Assembly: GCA_964652195.1 (NCBI GenBank)
Contig: CAZZBB010000106.1
Location: 1 to 64,000 of the forward strand
Length of the DNA: 64,000 nt
Origin: MSPOR6 sp964652195
GTDB taxonomy: Bacteria; Poribacteria; WGA-4E; WGA-3G
Direction of reading: 5' to 3'
How positions within the stretch are numbered: position 1 is the stretch's first letter; every line of letters begins with the position of its first letter. The position numbers and the translations under genes were made by a program. Below are positions 17,223 to 26,570 of the stretch, one piece after another. Under the pieces are notes generated by a model, which was not told where the DNA came from, made no database searches, and saw only the letters and a program-made list of their open reading frames with translations.

Positions 17223-18197
17223 TTAAATTTCTCCATCATTTCCAGTTTTTAAGACAACATAACTCTTATACCGTTCTTGATAGATATCTCCATTTTCTAC
17301 CGCATCTTGTATAGCACAATCAGTTTCTTTTATATGTGCGCAGTCTTTATATTTACATGAACCAATTAATGATTCCATTTCAGGAAAATAGTATTCAAGA
17401 TTCTCTGTATCCACTCCCCATAGACCGACTTCTCTGATTCCAGGTGTGTCAGCCACTTCTCCCCCAATATCAAGTGAGAATAATTCTACAAGTGTAGTAG
17501 TATGTCTTCCCTTCTGGGTCTTCTCCCCAACTTCTCCGGTCCGTAATTCAAGGTTTGGTTGTATAGTGTTTAGTAAACTTGATTTTCCCACCCCAGAAGC
17601 TCCAACAATCACACTGAATTTGTCTCTAAACACACTTATGAGTGATTCTACACTTTCTGTGGATCTAATGCTCGTATACACCACCTCGTAACCAAGATTC
17701 TCATAGGTTTTGAATGTAGAGATGAGTTCATCTTTTTCTGCAGAATCGACTAAATCCATCTTATTCACACATATAATTGCTGACATTTCCCCTGCTTCCG
17801 CTAAAATTAGGAATCGATCCAGTGTTCGATAATTTAGAGGGGGCATCTGCGTAGAAACAACTACAACTACTTGAGAAGCATTAGCAACTATTATCTGTTC
17901 TATTGATTCATGCTTTCCAGCGTATTGACGTGAAAACTTGGTCTGTCGAGGAAGGATCTCTTCTATTACGCCTTCTTCTTGATCAATTTGTGTAAATATG
18001 ACCTGATCCCCTACAGCAATAGGGTCAGCAAAGAGTCTACGACCAGTATTAGAATATCGTTGTCTCTTTTGTGTTCCTCGGAGTGTACATCTCAAAACAA
18101 GTTTTTCGTGCATAATGTCATAAAATCCTGTTCTCGCACGAATGACCCTGCCTTGTTCATGTGTAAGAATAAACAACACCTCCAGTATATTTATCAA
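17223..18197 (-). CDS. rsgA: Ribosome small-subunit-dependent GTPase A
   Basis: RsgA helps mature the 30S subunit. An N-terminal OB fold is followed by a circularly permuted GTPase: G4 is NKMD, G1 is GASGVGKSS, and G3 is DTPG. A C-terminal zinc site follows, CKYKDCAHIKETDC. The order G4-G1-G3 is diagnostic. The start is uncertain: no ATG is suitable. GGAGG (18179-18183) lies just before a GTG/TTG pair (18179-18174), and a TTG at 18197 gives the longest form. The true N-terminus is probably a few residues shorter than the listed one. Confidence 0.92.
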   Translation of the reverse strand: MINILEVLFILTHEQGRVIRARTGFYDIMHEKLVLRCTLRGTQKRQRYSNTGRRLFADPIAVGDQVIFTQIDQEEGVIEEILPRQTKFSRQYAGKHESIEQIIVANASQVVVVVSTQMPPLNYRTLDRFLILAEAGEMSAIICVNKMDLVDSAEKDELISTFKTYENLGYEVVYTSIRSTESVESLISVFRDKFSVIVGASGVGKSSLLNTIQPNLELRTGEVGEKTQKGRHTTTLVELFSLDIGGEVADTPGIREVGLWGVDTENLEYYFPEMESLIGSCKYKDCAHIKETDCAIQDAVENGDIYQERYKSYVVLKTGNDGEI

Positions 18198-18253
18198 AAC
18201 TCTAATTCATAGATAATCCTTTTACTTTGGTTGTATTTATACATTATTGTCTC

Positions 18254-19021
18254 TTATAGATATTTTTTCATGGTTTCTATTGCGGTTTCAACATCCGAAT
18301 TAAAATCGTCAAATTTACATTCACAGGAGACTCGACCATTATAGTTTACATCCTTGAGTGCAGTAAAGAAATCTGTAAAGTCGAAGTCGTCATTTCCAGG
18401 AAAAGACCGTTTGACTGGTTCTGCAATATGGATATGTGCTAACCAAGGACCTGCATCAATTACGTTCTGCATAGGTTCGTTTTCCTGCCACATATGATAT
18501 AGATCTGCCAATGCCTTTATCCCTTTTCTGTTTACTCTTTTTGCCATAGTAAGTCCATCTGAAACAGTACGAATGATGTTCCCCTCTTTCATACAGATTG
18601 GTTCCACAACAATAGTTATACCATATTCTTCCGCGTGAACTGCAGCCATATCAAGGAATTCTGCAATTTGATCTAATCCTCGTTCTTCAGAATATCCCTC
18701 TTCTATATTTCGCGAACCGCTACTTCCATATACGATTATTTCACCACCGATTTCACTACCCCTACGACAAGCGGTTTCAACATAGCGGGATAGCCGTGGA
18801 AAATCAACATTATCACCAACAACTCGTAAGTTCCTGGGAATGAACCCAGCATACGCCTCAGGTTTAATTGGTGCATTCTCTACCAGTTTCTTGATAGGTT
18901 CAAATTCAGATTCATTTGCCTCAGGCATTAGTGCACTTTGCACACCTAATTCTATGTAATCATAACCCACTTCCGCCAGCCTTTTAACATTTTCTAATCC
19001 TGTGCATATTCCAAATCGCAT
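18254..19021 (-). CDS. Sugar phosphate isomerase/epimerase (AP endonuclease 2-like TIM barrel)
   Basis: About 255 residues. Motifs such as FGICTGLENVKRLAEVGYDYIELGVQ, TIVVEPICMKEGNII, ALADLYHMWQENE, HIHIAEPVKR and RVSCECKF are those of xylose-isomerase-like TIM-barrel enzymes. The metal-binding acids and histidines are E (VEP), D (LADLYH), H (HIHIAEP) and E (CECKF). Substrate is unknown; this superfamily is heavily expanded in sugar-degrading marine bacteria. ATG 19021 (MRFGICTG) is preferred over an upstream in-frame start. Confidence 0.8.
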   Translation of the reverse strand: MRFGICTGLENVKRLAEVGYDYIELGVQSALMPEANESEFEPIKKLVENAPIKPEAYAGFIPRNLRVVGDNVDFPRLSRYVETACRRGSEIGGEIIVYGSSGSRNIEEGYSEERGLDQIAEFLDMAAVHAEEYGITIVVEPICMKEGNIIRTVSDGLTMAKRVNRKGIKALADLYHMWQENEPMQNVIDAGPWLAHIHIAEPVKRSFPGNDDFDFTDFFTALKDVNYNGRVSCECKFDDFNSDVETAIETMKKYL

Positions 19022-19547
19022 ATAATGACTCCATATAACAGTCAAGTCAATTATTACTGTCTAATTAATCTAATCCGCATTTAATTAAATGTCCATATTC
19101 GATTCTTTGAAACCGTAGTTTTTATTAGAATGGTTTCAAATTTTTATGTATATAACATATTTTAATATTGTGTTGGATCATATAAAATATATCAAAACTG
19201 GAGTACTAACATTTATTTCATGTTATAATAATGTGAGTTTGATAATGTTTTATTAAAACACATAATACATAAAATCATATACATAAGATTGGCAAATGTG
19301 GTTTCCTTAACAAGACAGAATACCATACCTATATTCAAACATAGGTATCATTTTTAGATGCTTCCGATAATTAAGTATCTTCAATACCGAAGTGACGATA
19401 TGTTAATCTTGCTTATGTTGTTCCTACGCAAACCAATAAGGTAGTGAAAAAGTATATAACCAGAAACAACCTTACTCAGCATTATGTACTTTTAACTCCT
19501 TATAAATTTTAGATTGAATACTTGTCAAAACTATACGAAACTATGGT
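19022..19547. other. 526-bp AT-rich gap
   Basis: Nothing coding is recognised on either strand. The base composition is extremely AT-rich, with several TATAAT-like hexamers that cannot be ranked. It separates two leftward genes and should contain the promoter of the sugar isomerase gene. Confidence 0.5.
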
Positions 19548-19934
19548 TTAAATAATCGGTGGCATTGTAATCAATTTATAAAATATTACGGTGGTTAGAT
19601 AACGAATCAAGATTTCTATTACAGAAATCAGAAATGCTGCTATAACAGTGGTAATGCATCCTTTTACTTCGAATCCTTCCACTACTTTACTTGTGATCCA
19701 TAATAAGAATGCATTGATAACAAAGTAAAACAGACCTAAAGTAATGATTATCAATGGTAATGATAAGATTGTTAGGATTCCAGTTAGAAAAAACTTAAAC
19801 AGACCATAGATGAGTGCGACCACAACTGCTGTTCCGAAACCCTTAACATTGATACCTGGAAGAATATATGTGACAATCAAGACCGAAACGCTTAATGCAA
19901 GTAGTTGTATGATCCAATGTATAATTAAATCCAT
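19548..19934 (-). CDS. Phage holin family IV-type membrane protein
   Basis: 128 residues with four hydrophobic segments. The pattern LPGINVKGFGTAVVVALIYG and LPLIIITLGLFYFVINAFLLWI matches the PF04020 (YvlD-like) family of small integral membrane proteins, named holin for sequence resemblance to phage holins. In bacteria these are chromosomal, with unknown function. No phage genes are nearby, so lysis is not implied. It is followed by the isoprenyl transferase gene, also leftward. Confidence 0.8.
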   Translation of the reverse strand: MDLIIHWIIQLLALSVSVLIVTYILPGINVKGFGTAVVVALIYGLFKFFLTGILTILSLPLIIITLGLFYFVINAFLLWITSKVVEGFEVKGCITTVIAAFLISVIEILIRYLTTVIFYKLITMPPII

Positions 19935-20002
19935 TGTTATCCCTTAAAGTAGCAAGCACAATTATATATGGAAACTGTAGACGACATATTCTATCCTAAG
20001 AT

Positions 20003-20806
20003 TCATTTCCCAAACCGTCGTTTACGGTGGCTATAATCCCGTATTGCTCGTAAAAAGTCGATTTTTCGAAAAGATGGCCAATAAGTATCACAGAAATAAA
20101 ATTCTGAATAGACGCTCTGCCATAATAAAAACCCTGAGAGACGGACTTCACCACTTGTTCGAATAATTAGTTCTGGGTCAGGTAGATTTGAGGTATATAA
20201 GTATTGAGAAATTTTGTCAACACTCAATTCCTCAGCAATCTGATTAACATCCTTACCATTTCCCGATTCTGCGTTTAGATGACCTTTGAATGCTTCTATA
20301 ATCTCTTCTCGTCCACCATAAGCTACAGCCACGTTTAGAATGAAATTATCATAATCTTTTGTTGCTTCTTCCGCTTGTTTAATGGCTTCTTGAAGGCTTT
20401 GTGGTAAACGATCAATTTGTCCCATGGCACGCACCTTAATCTGATTTTTATGGAGACCTTTTATTGTTACTAATTCTCGCATTTTTCTTTCGATTAAACC
20501 CAATATACCTTCAACTTCATCATCAGCACGGTTGAAATTATCAAGTGAAAAAATCCATATAGAGAAAATTTCTACACCAAGCTCATCACACCAATGGAGT
20601 ACTTCTTCAAGTTTATCTGCTCCTTCATAATGTCCTTTGATTACGTTGTCTAATCCACTTGCTTTTGCATACCTTCGGTTTCCATCAAGGATAACACCGA
20701 TGTGTTTAGGTATATTCCATGTACCTGCTTCTGCTTCCAACTGTTTTTGATATGCAGTATAAAACTTTTTTTCAATCTTGTTCTTAAGGTATTTTAATGG
20801 TTTCAT
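20003..20806 (-). CDS. uppS: Isoprenyl transferase (undecaprenyl diphosphate synthase)
   Basis: 267 residues. This is a cis-prenyltransferase that makes the C55 lipid carrier for peptidoglycan and surface glycans. The catalytic Asp sits in HIGVILDGNRRYA. Other family blocks are GHYEGADKLEEVLHWC, FSLDNFNR, NVAVAYGGREEI, LIIRTSGEVRLSGFLLWQ and SEFYFCDTYWP. Two features depart from the usual consensus: ILDGNRR in place of IMDGNGRWA, and an N-terminal extension of about 35 residues. ATG 20806 is chosen because AAAAGG precedes it. Confidence 0.9.
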   Translation of the reverse strand: MKPLKYLKNKIEKKFYTAYQKQLEAEAGTWNIPKHIGVILDGNRRYAKASGLDNVIKGHYEGADKLEEVLHWCDELGVEIFSIWIFSLDNFNRADDEVEGILGLIERKMRELVTIKGLHKNQIKVRAMGQIDRLPQSLQEAIKQAEEATKDYDNFILNVAVAYGGREEIIEAFKGHLNAESGNGKDVNQIAEELSVDKISQYLYTSNLPDPELIIRTSGEVRLSGFLLWQSVYSEFYFCDTYWPSFRKIDFLRAIRDYSHRKRRFGK

Positions 20807-20906
20807 GAGAAGCCTTTTACAAATGGTTAACAACTATAATTGTATTGATGTAATATTCTCTCAGCTATACTCTTTAGTATGAGCACGATTTCACAGAGAG
20901 TGTATT

Positions 20907-21492
20907 CTAAATTATACCATGAAAAGTGTGTTTAAGAAATAGAATCTCCTCATGATGGGTGTGTAAACTTTTTGTCACTAAACATAATGCTGCTATTGCA
21001 TCTGGATACCAATGATTATCCCAAGTATCATTCTTTAGCATACATCTCAACTCCAGAATGGAATTGATACCTTCGTCTGTCCATCTCATTGAACTTCCTC
21101 TGCATCTTTGAGCAACCCTATGTATACAAGGAGTTTACAAGCGCTTTCAATCACGCTACTCGTAATCTGATATCCTTTCTCTCTAAACTCTTGATACCGC
21201 ATACGCTTTGCATGCTTTTCAAAATAGCGTGCTCCCCTATCTAATATCTCCCTAACTTCAAGATCCTCTGTCTCAAAAGCGCGGATATGTACAACCAAGT
21301 CGCTGATCTTTCCTTCAAAAAGAAGAGGTACTGTCTCTTGTACCCAAGCCTCTATCTGGTCTGTCGCTGTCTCTCCAAAGACACATTTGCCAACATCATA
21401 TAGATGGGATTTCGCGTGCATATAATCTACAATCTCAACAGCATTGGGAAAATGTTCTTCCGAAAGATTCCATAACTTTCTAATGATAAACT
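20907..21492 (-). pseudogene. Broken ISKra4-type transposase fragment
   Basis: Two pieces in different frames. 21086-21492 reads LWNLSEEHFPNAVEIVDYMH...AKSHLYDVGKCVFG and later YQITSSVIESACKLLV. 20907-21089 reads MRWTDEGINSILELR and NDTWDNHW. These are consecutive blocks of ISKra4 transposases (VDYxHA, SSxIESACK, RW.xEG...ILxLR). A frameshift lies near 21090, and the front half with the first catalytic residues is missing. The final ~20 codons run through the element's own terminal repeat into host DNA. Confidence 0.75.
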
Positions 21493-21603
21493 AAACATCG
21501 GTATCCTCTCTTTTATAGGTTAATATTTAGATAGGATACCATTTTTCTACACTTTTACAACCCCAAAGTTAAACTATTCAAGTGACAAAAACTTTACACA
21601 CTC
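20957..21603. mobile_element. ISKra4-like insertion sequence remnant (647 bp)
   Basis: The ends are inverted repeats with 21 of 23 bases matching: GGGTGTGTAAACTTTTTGTC on the left (20957-20979) and its complement at 21581-21603. Between them lies the C-terminal part of an ISKra4-type transposase. The N-terminal half is deleted and the frame is broken. Similar ends flank a 190-bp non-coding element at 56184-56375. No clear target-site duplication is visible. Confidence 0.65.
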
Positions 21604-21619
21604 AATAGCTATTCAAATC

Positions 21620-21649
21620 TTGACATTCTTTCTTTTTCTATGTTAAAAT
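21620..21649 (+). promoter_or_regulatory. Promoter with TTGACA/TAAAAT before the thioredoxin-like gene
   Basis: TTGACA (21620-21625), 18 bp, then TAAAAT (21644-21649) with TG two bases upstream (extended -10). The ATG is only 9 bp after the -10 box, so the predicted transcript begins within about 3 nt of the start codon. No ribosome-binding site can fit. A leaderless mRNA is the likely outcome. Confidence 0.55.
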
Positions 21650-21658
21650 GACTACATC

Positions 21659-22189
21659 ATGAAAGGAAATATATGTTTGGTAATACTATCATTATTCTTC
21701 TGTATTCTTGCTATTGCAAAGCAAGATGAGCCACCAAAGATTGGGGATATTGCTCCGGAATTTTCGTTACAAGATACTGAAGAAAAACTGTATACTCTTA
21801 AGAAATTACGTGGCAAGATAATTTTTCTAATTATGGGTAATCGGAGAATTCGGAAAGAGGATGACAAATGGGCTGTAGCATTTCATAATGAATACAAGGA
21901 AAATAAAAAAATAACTGCGTTTATAATTGGTGATTTACGTAGTGTACCAGGTTTCATACCAAAACGATTTGTCCTTTCTCAATTAAAGAAAAAACCACCT
22001 CCAATTCCATTTCTACTTGACTGGAAAGGTAAAGCACATCAAGCTTATCATACTGAAAAGAAAAAACCGAATTTGTTCCTAATCTCATCTGAAGGAAAGC
22101 TTATATACCACCGTAAAGCAAACTTCTCAGACGAAAATTATGTTGAATTAAAAGACAAGATTGATTCACATCTCAAACTTACTCCATAG
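21659..22189 (+). CDS. Exported thioredoxin-fold protein lacking catalytic cysteines
   Basis: 176 residues. A signal peptide (1-20) is followed by an AhpC/TSA-TlpA-like fold: PPKIGDIAPEFSLQDTEEKL, LKKLRGKIIFLIMGNRRIRK, a cis-Pro-like turn (KKPNLFLISSEGKLIYH). At the position where thioredoxins have W-C-x-x-C this protein has MGNRRIRK. The only cysteines are in the signal peptide, so redox activity is unlikely. It may be a binding or structural periplasmic protein. The start is fixed by the promoter geometry. Confidence 0.7.
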   Translation: MKGNICLVILSLFFCILAIAKQDEPPKIGDIAPEFSLQDTEEKLYTLKKLRGKIIFLIMGNRRIRKEDDKWAVAFHNEYKENKKITAFIIGDLRSVPGFIPKRFVLSQLKKKPPPIPFLLDWKGKAHQAYHTEKKKPNLFLISSEGKLIYHRKANFSDENYVELKDKIDSHLKLTP

Positions 22190-22239
22190 ATCACTCAGAC
22201 ACTCTGTATCATAGATCCAGTAAAATTAAGGAGAAAAAA

Positions 22240-23094
22240 ATGGAATCAAAAAATGAAATTACAAGATACATGACCTTACCTACCACACTTATTGGAACTG
22301 GTTCATTTTTTGGTATCTTAGGTTGGTGGGGTTTAGCTCAGGCAGCTGGTAGTATTTTTTTGTTTAGTGGTTCTATGCTTTTATCATTGTCTGGTTCAAT
22401 TGCCACTTTAGTTGGATTACTGACTTTAGAAAAAACAAAACCTAATAAACAGAAAGTAAGAAAAATCAAATCACTCATTGCTAATGATATAAAAATTCAG
22501 TATCCTAATTATATTCTACATGTAGAGTATATGAAACAACAACACCAAACATTATATGATAAAATGTCTGCTATTTGGGAATATAGTGAGTCATTCAAAT
22601 TAAATATCTTACAACTTAAAACTCAGTTAGAAGAACTTCAAAGGAATTTACAGGAGAATCTGAAGAGAAATACACCAGAGCGGAAAGATGATAGTGTAGA
22701 TGACATCGCTCAAAAGATACTTTGGTCAGAAAAAGAAATTAAACTATCTGAATATCAGGAAAGTTTAGATACATTATCTAATTTTCTGACAATATCTGAT
22801 GTAGATGGTTTTCGTGATGAACTTTCACAGATTAGTCGTTCAATTAAAAGGCTTGAAAATGGTATTGGGTATTACAGAGACTTGTTGTTATTCTGTAGTC
22901 AAGAAGAAGAAGATAATTATGACCAAATTCTTGATGTTAAAGAAAAAGTCGAAAAAACTGATACATTAATATCACAACAGAACACTCGTTTAGTAGAGCT
23001 TGGAAATAAAATGAATGCAAAGCATGAGCAAGCTGAGATTGAGTTAACAAATTTTAAAAGTCAACTAATTGACTTTCAAGAAATAAATGAATGA
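22240..23094 (+). CDS. Membrane-anchored coiled-coil protein
   Basis: 284 residues. Two N-terminal hydrophobic segments (about 13-33 and 39-65) form a hairpin in the membrane. Residues ~95-280 are predicted to be long helices with heptad patterning (LQLKTQLEELQRNLQENL and QQNTRLVELGNKMNAKHEQA). AAGGAG precedes the ATG. The family is not recognised. It probably sits in the inner membrane with a cytoplasmic coiled-coil, but its role is unknown. Confidence 0.55.
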   Translation: MESKNEITRYMTLPTTLIGTGSFFGILGWWGLAQAAGSIFLFSGSMLLSLSGSIATLVGLLTLEKTKPNKQKVRKIKSLIANDIKIQYPNYILHVEYMKQQHQTLYDKMSAIWEYSESFKLNILQLKTQLEELQRNLQENLKRNTPERKDDSVDDIAQKILWSEKEIKLSEYQESLDTLSNFLTISDVDGFRDELSQISRSIKRLENGIGYYRDLLLFCSQEEEDNYDQILDVKEKVEKTDTLISQQNTRLVELGNKMNAKHEQAEIELTNFKSQLIDFQEINE

Positions 23095-23154
23095 TTTCCT
23101 AAATTAGATTTTTAGAAATTAATGGATAACTCATTGATGATTCGGTATAAGTAA

Positions 23155-24126
23155 ATGAAGTATCTCGTCACCGGATGCGCAGGTTTTATTGGATGGAAAG
23201 TTACAGAATTCCTCATTGCTGATGGACATACAGTAGTAGGTATCGATAATATAAATGATGCCTATGATGTTTCGGTTAAGAATTGGAGACTGGCACAACT
23301 TCAGGAATTACCCAATTTTCATTATAATTGTTTAGATATCTGTGATGTAGAAACACTCGAACCACTGTTTACACAAAAATTTGATGCAGTGATTAATCTT
23401 GCCGCACGGGCAGGTGTCCGACAATCAGTTGAAAACCCTTGGGTATATATTGATACTAATGTCACAGGCACATTAAACCTTCTTGAGTTATCAAGAGTTC
23501 ATCAGGTAGAAAAGTTTATCCTTGCCTCCACGTCAAGTCTATATGGAGCTAAGAATCCCCTGCCTTTCAATGAGGAAGCAGATACAAACGGCCCACTATC
23601 CCCTTATGCAGCTTCTAAAAAAGGGGCAGAAGCACTCTGTCATAGTTATCACCATCTATATGATATTGATATTACCATATTCCGTTTTTTTACCGTCTAT
23701 GGTCCTGCTGGACGTCCGGATATGAGTGCATTCCGTTTTGTAAAATGGATCAGTGAGGGACACCCTGTAACTGTATATGGGGATGGCAAACAATCCTCAC
23801 GGGATTATACCTATGTAGAAGATATTGCACGCGGCGTTATTGCTGGATTGAAGCCGCTTGGGTACTCGGTGATCAATCTTGGTTCAGATAGTCCAATCGT
23901 CTTGATTGACACTATTAGATTGATAGAAGAATTGGTAGGTAAAAAGGCAGAACTTTCACATCAACCTTTCCATCCAGCTGATGTACGTGCCACTTGGGCA
24001 GATATTAAAAAGGCGGAAGAACTTTTAGGTTGGCGACCACAAGTATCATTTCGTGAAGGTATCACAGAATTAGTAAACTGGTATCAAACACATCGATCTT
24101 GGGTAAAGGATATCCCAACAGGTTAG
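23155..24126 (+). CDS. NAD-dependent nucleotide-sugar epimerase (UDP-glucuronate 4-epimerase-like)
   Basis: 323 residues, an extended short-chain dehydrogenase. The NAD motif is GCAGFIG (from residue 7). The catalytic triad has the Ser within STSSLYG and Y-x3-K in YAASKKGAEAL. FTVYGPAGRPDM and SRDYTYVEDIARG are typical of GalE/GAE-type enzymes that make sugar precursors for surface glycans. The stop overlaps the end of the convergent downstream gene by 4 bp. Confidence 0.85.
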   Translation: MKYLVTGCAGFIGWKVTEFLIADGHTVVGIDNINDAYDVSVKNWRLAQLQELPNFHYNCLDICDVETLEPLFTQKFDAVINLAARAGVRQSVENPWVYIDTNVTGTLNLLELSRVHQVEKFILASTSSLYGAKNPLPFNEEADTNGPLSPYAASKKGAEALCHSYHHLYDIDITIFRFFTVYGPAGRPDMSAFRFVKWISEGHPVTVYGDGKQSSRDYTYVEDIARGVIAGLKPLGYSVINLGSDSPIVLIDTIRLIEELVGKKAELSHQPFHPADVRATWADIKKAEELLGWRPQVSFREGITELVNWYQTHRSWVKDIPTG

Positions 24127-24683
24127 GCTGCGAAAATTAGTTCTACAGCTTTTTGTAATGCTTTCTCATCTACTCTCATTTTTGCCAGTTCAACTTCCTT
24201 CTTCACATAGGTGATAGTATTGTCTAAGTTCATTGGGGTAGCAATATCTTGAAATATCTTGTGAAGACGTTTCACATCCGTTTTCTTAATTCCTGTCTGT
24301 GCTTCTATTCGGGTGTGCAATTCCATTGGAGATTCTGGGGGTTTCTCAATTACTTCAGGCTTTGAATTTGAAGATTGTGAAGAATTCTGTTTCTTTGTAG
24401 TACCAGAACGTTTTCTGGTAGAGGTTTTTTGAATTTTTCCCGCTTGTATAGATTTAATACTACATTCCTTGCATAAATTAGCTGTAACATCTGCTAAAGT
24501 CATCTTTACGATGAGCTCGCTAATTGAACTACAGAGATCGCATTCCGTCAGACTTTCAATACTTGCTAAAATTTCTGACTGAAGTAGGAGCATTTTCTCC
24601 TTATCTGCTTTTGTAGTTTTCTCTTTTTGACATAAAACTATCAACTTTTGTGCTGTTTTTTCAATGTTATCTAAATTTCCCAT
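24123..24683 (-). CDS. Hypothetical protein with two CxxC pairs
   Basis: 186 residues. An N-terminal helical region holds ECDLCSSISEL and later LCKECSIKS, two CxxC pairs about 30 residues apart that could bind zinc. A low-complexity Lys/Ser/Thr linker (KTSTRKRSGTTKKQNSSQSS) separates a helical C-terminal domain (MELHTRIEAQTGIKKTDVKRL). No family is recognised. A strong GGAGG ribosome site precedes the ATG. It is convergent with the epimerase. Confidence 0.6.
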   Translation of the reverse strand: MGNLDNIEKTAQKLIVLCQKEKTTKADKEKMLLLQSEILASIESLTECDLCSSISELIVKMTLADVTANLCKECSIKSIQAGKIQKTSTRKRSGTTKKQNSSQSSNSKPEVIEKPPESPMELHTRIEAQTGIKKTDVKRLHKIFQDIATPMNLDNTITYVKKEVELAKMRVDEKALQKAVELIFAA

Positions 24684-24772
24684 ATTCTACCTCCATAAAT
24701 GTAATATAAAATATAACACTTACGGATGTTTTTGTCAAGAAGGAAGTTAATATCCTTTATGTAAATGGTAAT

Positions 24773-26335
24773 TTACTTATTATCCTTATATAATTTATAT
24801 TCAAAACTTTCAATCAATGCATCAAAACTTGCGGAAATTATATTCTCCGATACACCTACTGTTCTCCAACTTTTTTCACCATCACCCGCTTCAATTAACA
24901 CACGTACTTTCGATCCAGTTCCTGCTTTAGTATCTAATACACGAACCTTATAGTCAATCAATCTTACTTTCTGTAATTCAGGATAGAACTCTTCAAGAGC
25001 TTTCCTAAGAGCCGTATCAAGAGCATTTACAGGACCATCACCATCCGCTGCTGTATGCGTAGTTGTGTGATCAGGCGTTGTGACTTTTACCGTCGCTTCC
25101 GAACGCATTGAATGGTCGGTAAACTTCTCAATAATAACACGAAAGCCGAGTTGTTCAAAGAAGGATTTATATCCATTGAATACTTTATGAGTTAATAACT
25201 CAAATGATGCTTCAGCTGCCTCATATTGGTACCCTTCATGTTCTGCCTGCTTTAGAGAATTAAAAAGTTCTAAAACCTGTGGAGAATTCTTATCAAGATC
25301 AGGATATTCTTTCTCAATCTTTTTCATGATTGTGCCGCGTCCTGACTGGTCTGAAACAAGAATCCGTTGGCTATTCCCTACCTTCTCAGGTTCAATATGT
25401 TCATATGTTAGTCGATTCTTCCTTATAGCATCAATATGCAATCCACCCTTATGAGCAAATGCTGACCGACCTACATACGCTTGGCGTTCATCATGCGGTA
25501 GATTTGCTAACTCACTAATTAGACGTGATACATCTGTAATTCTTTGTAGTTGTTCATCACTAACACACTGCATTCCAAGTTTAAGCTGAACTGTAGGAAT
25601 AATTGATGCCAAGTTAGCATTCCCACAACGTTCCCCATAACCGTTGAATGTTCCTTGAACGTGGTTAGCACCTGCTTGTACTGCTAAGACAGAATTTGCC
25701 ACACCCATTCCTGCGTCATTATGTGTATGTATACCAATAGGTAATGAGAAAGAGTTAAGTGCACCTTTGACTCCTTCCTGAATTTCTAATGGTAACCTAC
25801 CTCCGTTTGTATCACAGAGAACAAGACATTTAGCACCGCCTTCTGTTGCAGCTCGTAAAGTTTCAATTGCATAGCCAGCATCATCTGAATATCCATCAAA
25901 GAAATGTTCAGCATCATAGATAACTTCACGACCATTATCAACCAAAAAACGAACTGAACTCTCAATTAACTCTAAGTTTTCTTCAGCGGATACTCGTAGA
26001 ACATCTGTTGCATGTATACGCCAAGATTTACCAAAAATAGTAACTGTTCTTGCACCAGTATCCAGTAAAGCAGATAAGTTTAGATCAGTATCAGGAGAAT
26101 AGGTTGGGTATCGAGTACTACCGAATGGTACAATCACTGCTGTTTCTAATGGTATATCCTTTGCACGTTTGAAGAATTCTATGTCCTTTGGATTGGATCC
26201 AGGGTAACCACCTTCAATGTAACGAATACCTAATTTATCCAACTCATCTATGATGATAAGTTTGTCCTCAACAGAAAACGCTACACCTTCCGCTTGGCTA
26301 CCATCTCTGAGTGTTGTATCGTAAAATTCAACCAT
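24773..26335 (-). CDS. cimA: Citramalate synthase
   Basis: 520 residues. It condenses pyruvate with acetyl-CoA to (R)-citramalate, the first step of the threonine-independent isoleucine route. Motifs include the start YDTTLRDGSQAEG, HFFDGYSDD, CDTNGG and the metal-binding HTHNDAGMGVANS, and NGYGERCGNANL. SRQR-like downstream blocks are present (FAHKGGLHIDAI). A C-terminal LeuA allosteric domain (VRLIDYKVRVLDTKAGTGSKVRV) would sense isoleucine. The internal pattern NGYGERCGNANLASI fits the CimA branch better than LeuA; the two families are close. Confidence 0.85.
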   Translation of the reverse strand: MVEFYDTTLRDGSQAEGVAFSVEDKLIIIDELDKLGIRYIEGGYPGSNPKDIEFFKRAKDIPLETAVIVPFGSTRYPTYSPDTDLNLSALLDTGARTVTIFGKSWRIHATDVLRVSAEENLELIESSVRFLVDNGREVIYDAEHFFDGYSDDAGYAIETLRAATEGGAKCLVLCDTNGGRLPLEIQEGVKGALNSFSLPIGIHTHNDAGMGVANSVLAVQAGANHVQGTFNGYGERCGNANLASIIPTVQLKLGMQCVSDEQLQRITDVSRLISELANLPHDERQAYVGRSAFAHKGGLHIDAIRKNRLTYEHIEPEKVGNSQRILVSDQSGRGTIMKKIEKEYPDLDKNSPQVLELFNSLKQAEHEGYQYEAAEASFELLTHKVFNGYKSFFEQLGFRVIIEKFTDHSMRSEATVKVTTPDHTTTHTAADGDGPVNALDTALRKALEEFYPELQKVRLIDYKVRVLDTKAGTGSKVRVLIEAGDGEKSWRTVGVSENIISASFDALIESFEYKLYKDNK

Positions 26336-26557
26336 GCATTTTTCACAGTAATTATTGGTTTGGTCCTTGAAAATATAGATTTAAACATCTATAGGTTATA
26401 CCAAAATTCGGTGTCTCCTTTTTTATATTATTACGAATTTTAACATAGGAATTTTATCACATATTGGTGTGAAAGTCAATATTATTGTCAGTGAAGATCA
26501 GTTCTTATATTGTAAGCATTACTCTATGTTTTACTTTCTTATTCAAGCGAATTATGT

Positions 26558-26563
26558 TAATAT
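26558..26563 (+). promoter_or_regulatory. Extended -10 element close to a start codon
   Basis: TAATAT with TG at 26555-26556, 7 bp before the ATG at 26571. There is no convincing -35 box, but extended -10 promoters do not need one. If used, the transcript starts at the ATG, another possible leaderless mRNA. Confidence 0.3.
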
Positions 26564-26570
26564 TACATCT

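Noticed and set aside
19548..19934. Prophage lysis gene
   Set aside because: The holin-like family is a common chromosomal membrane protein and no phage genes lie nearby.
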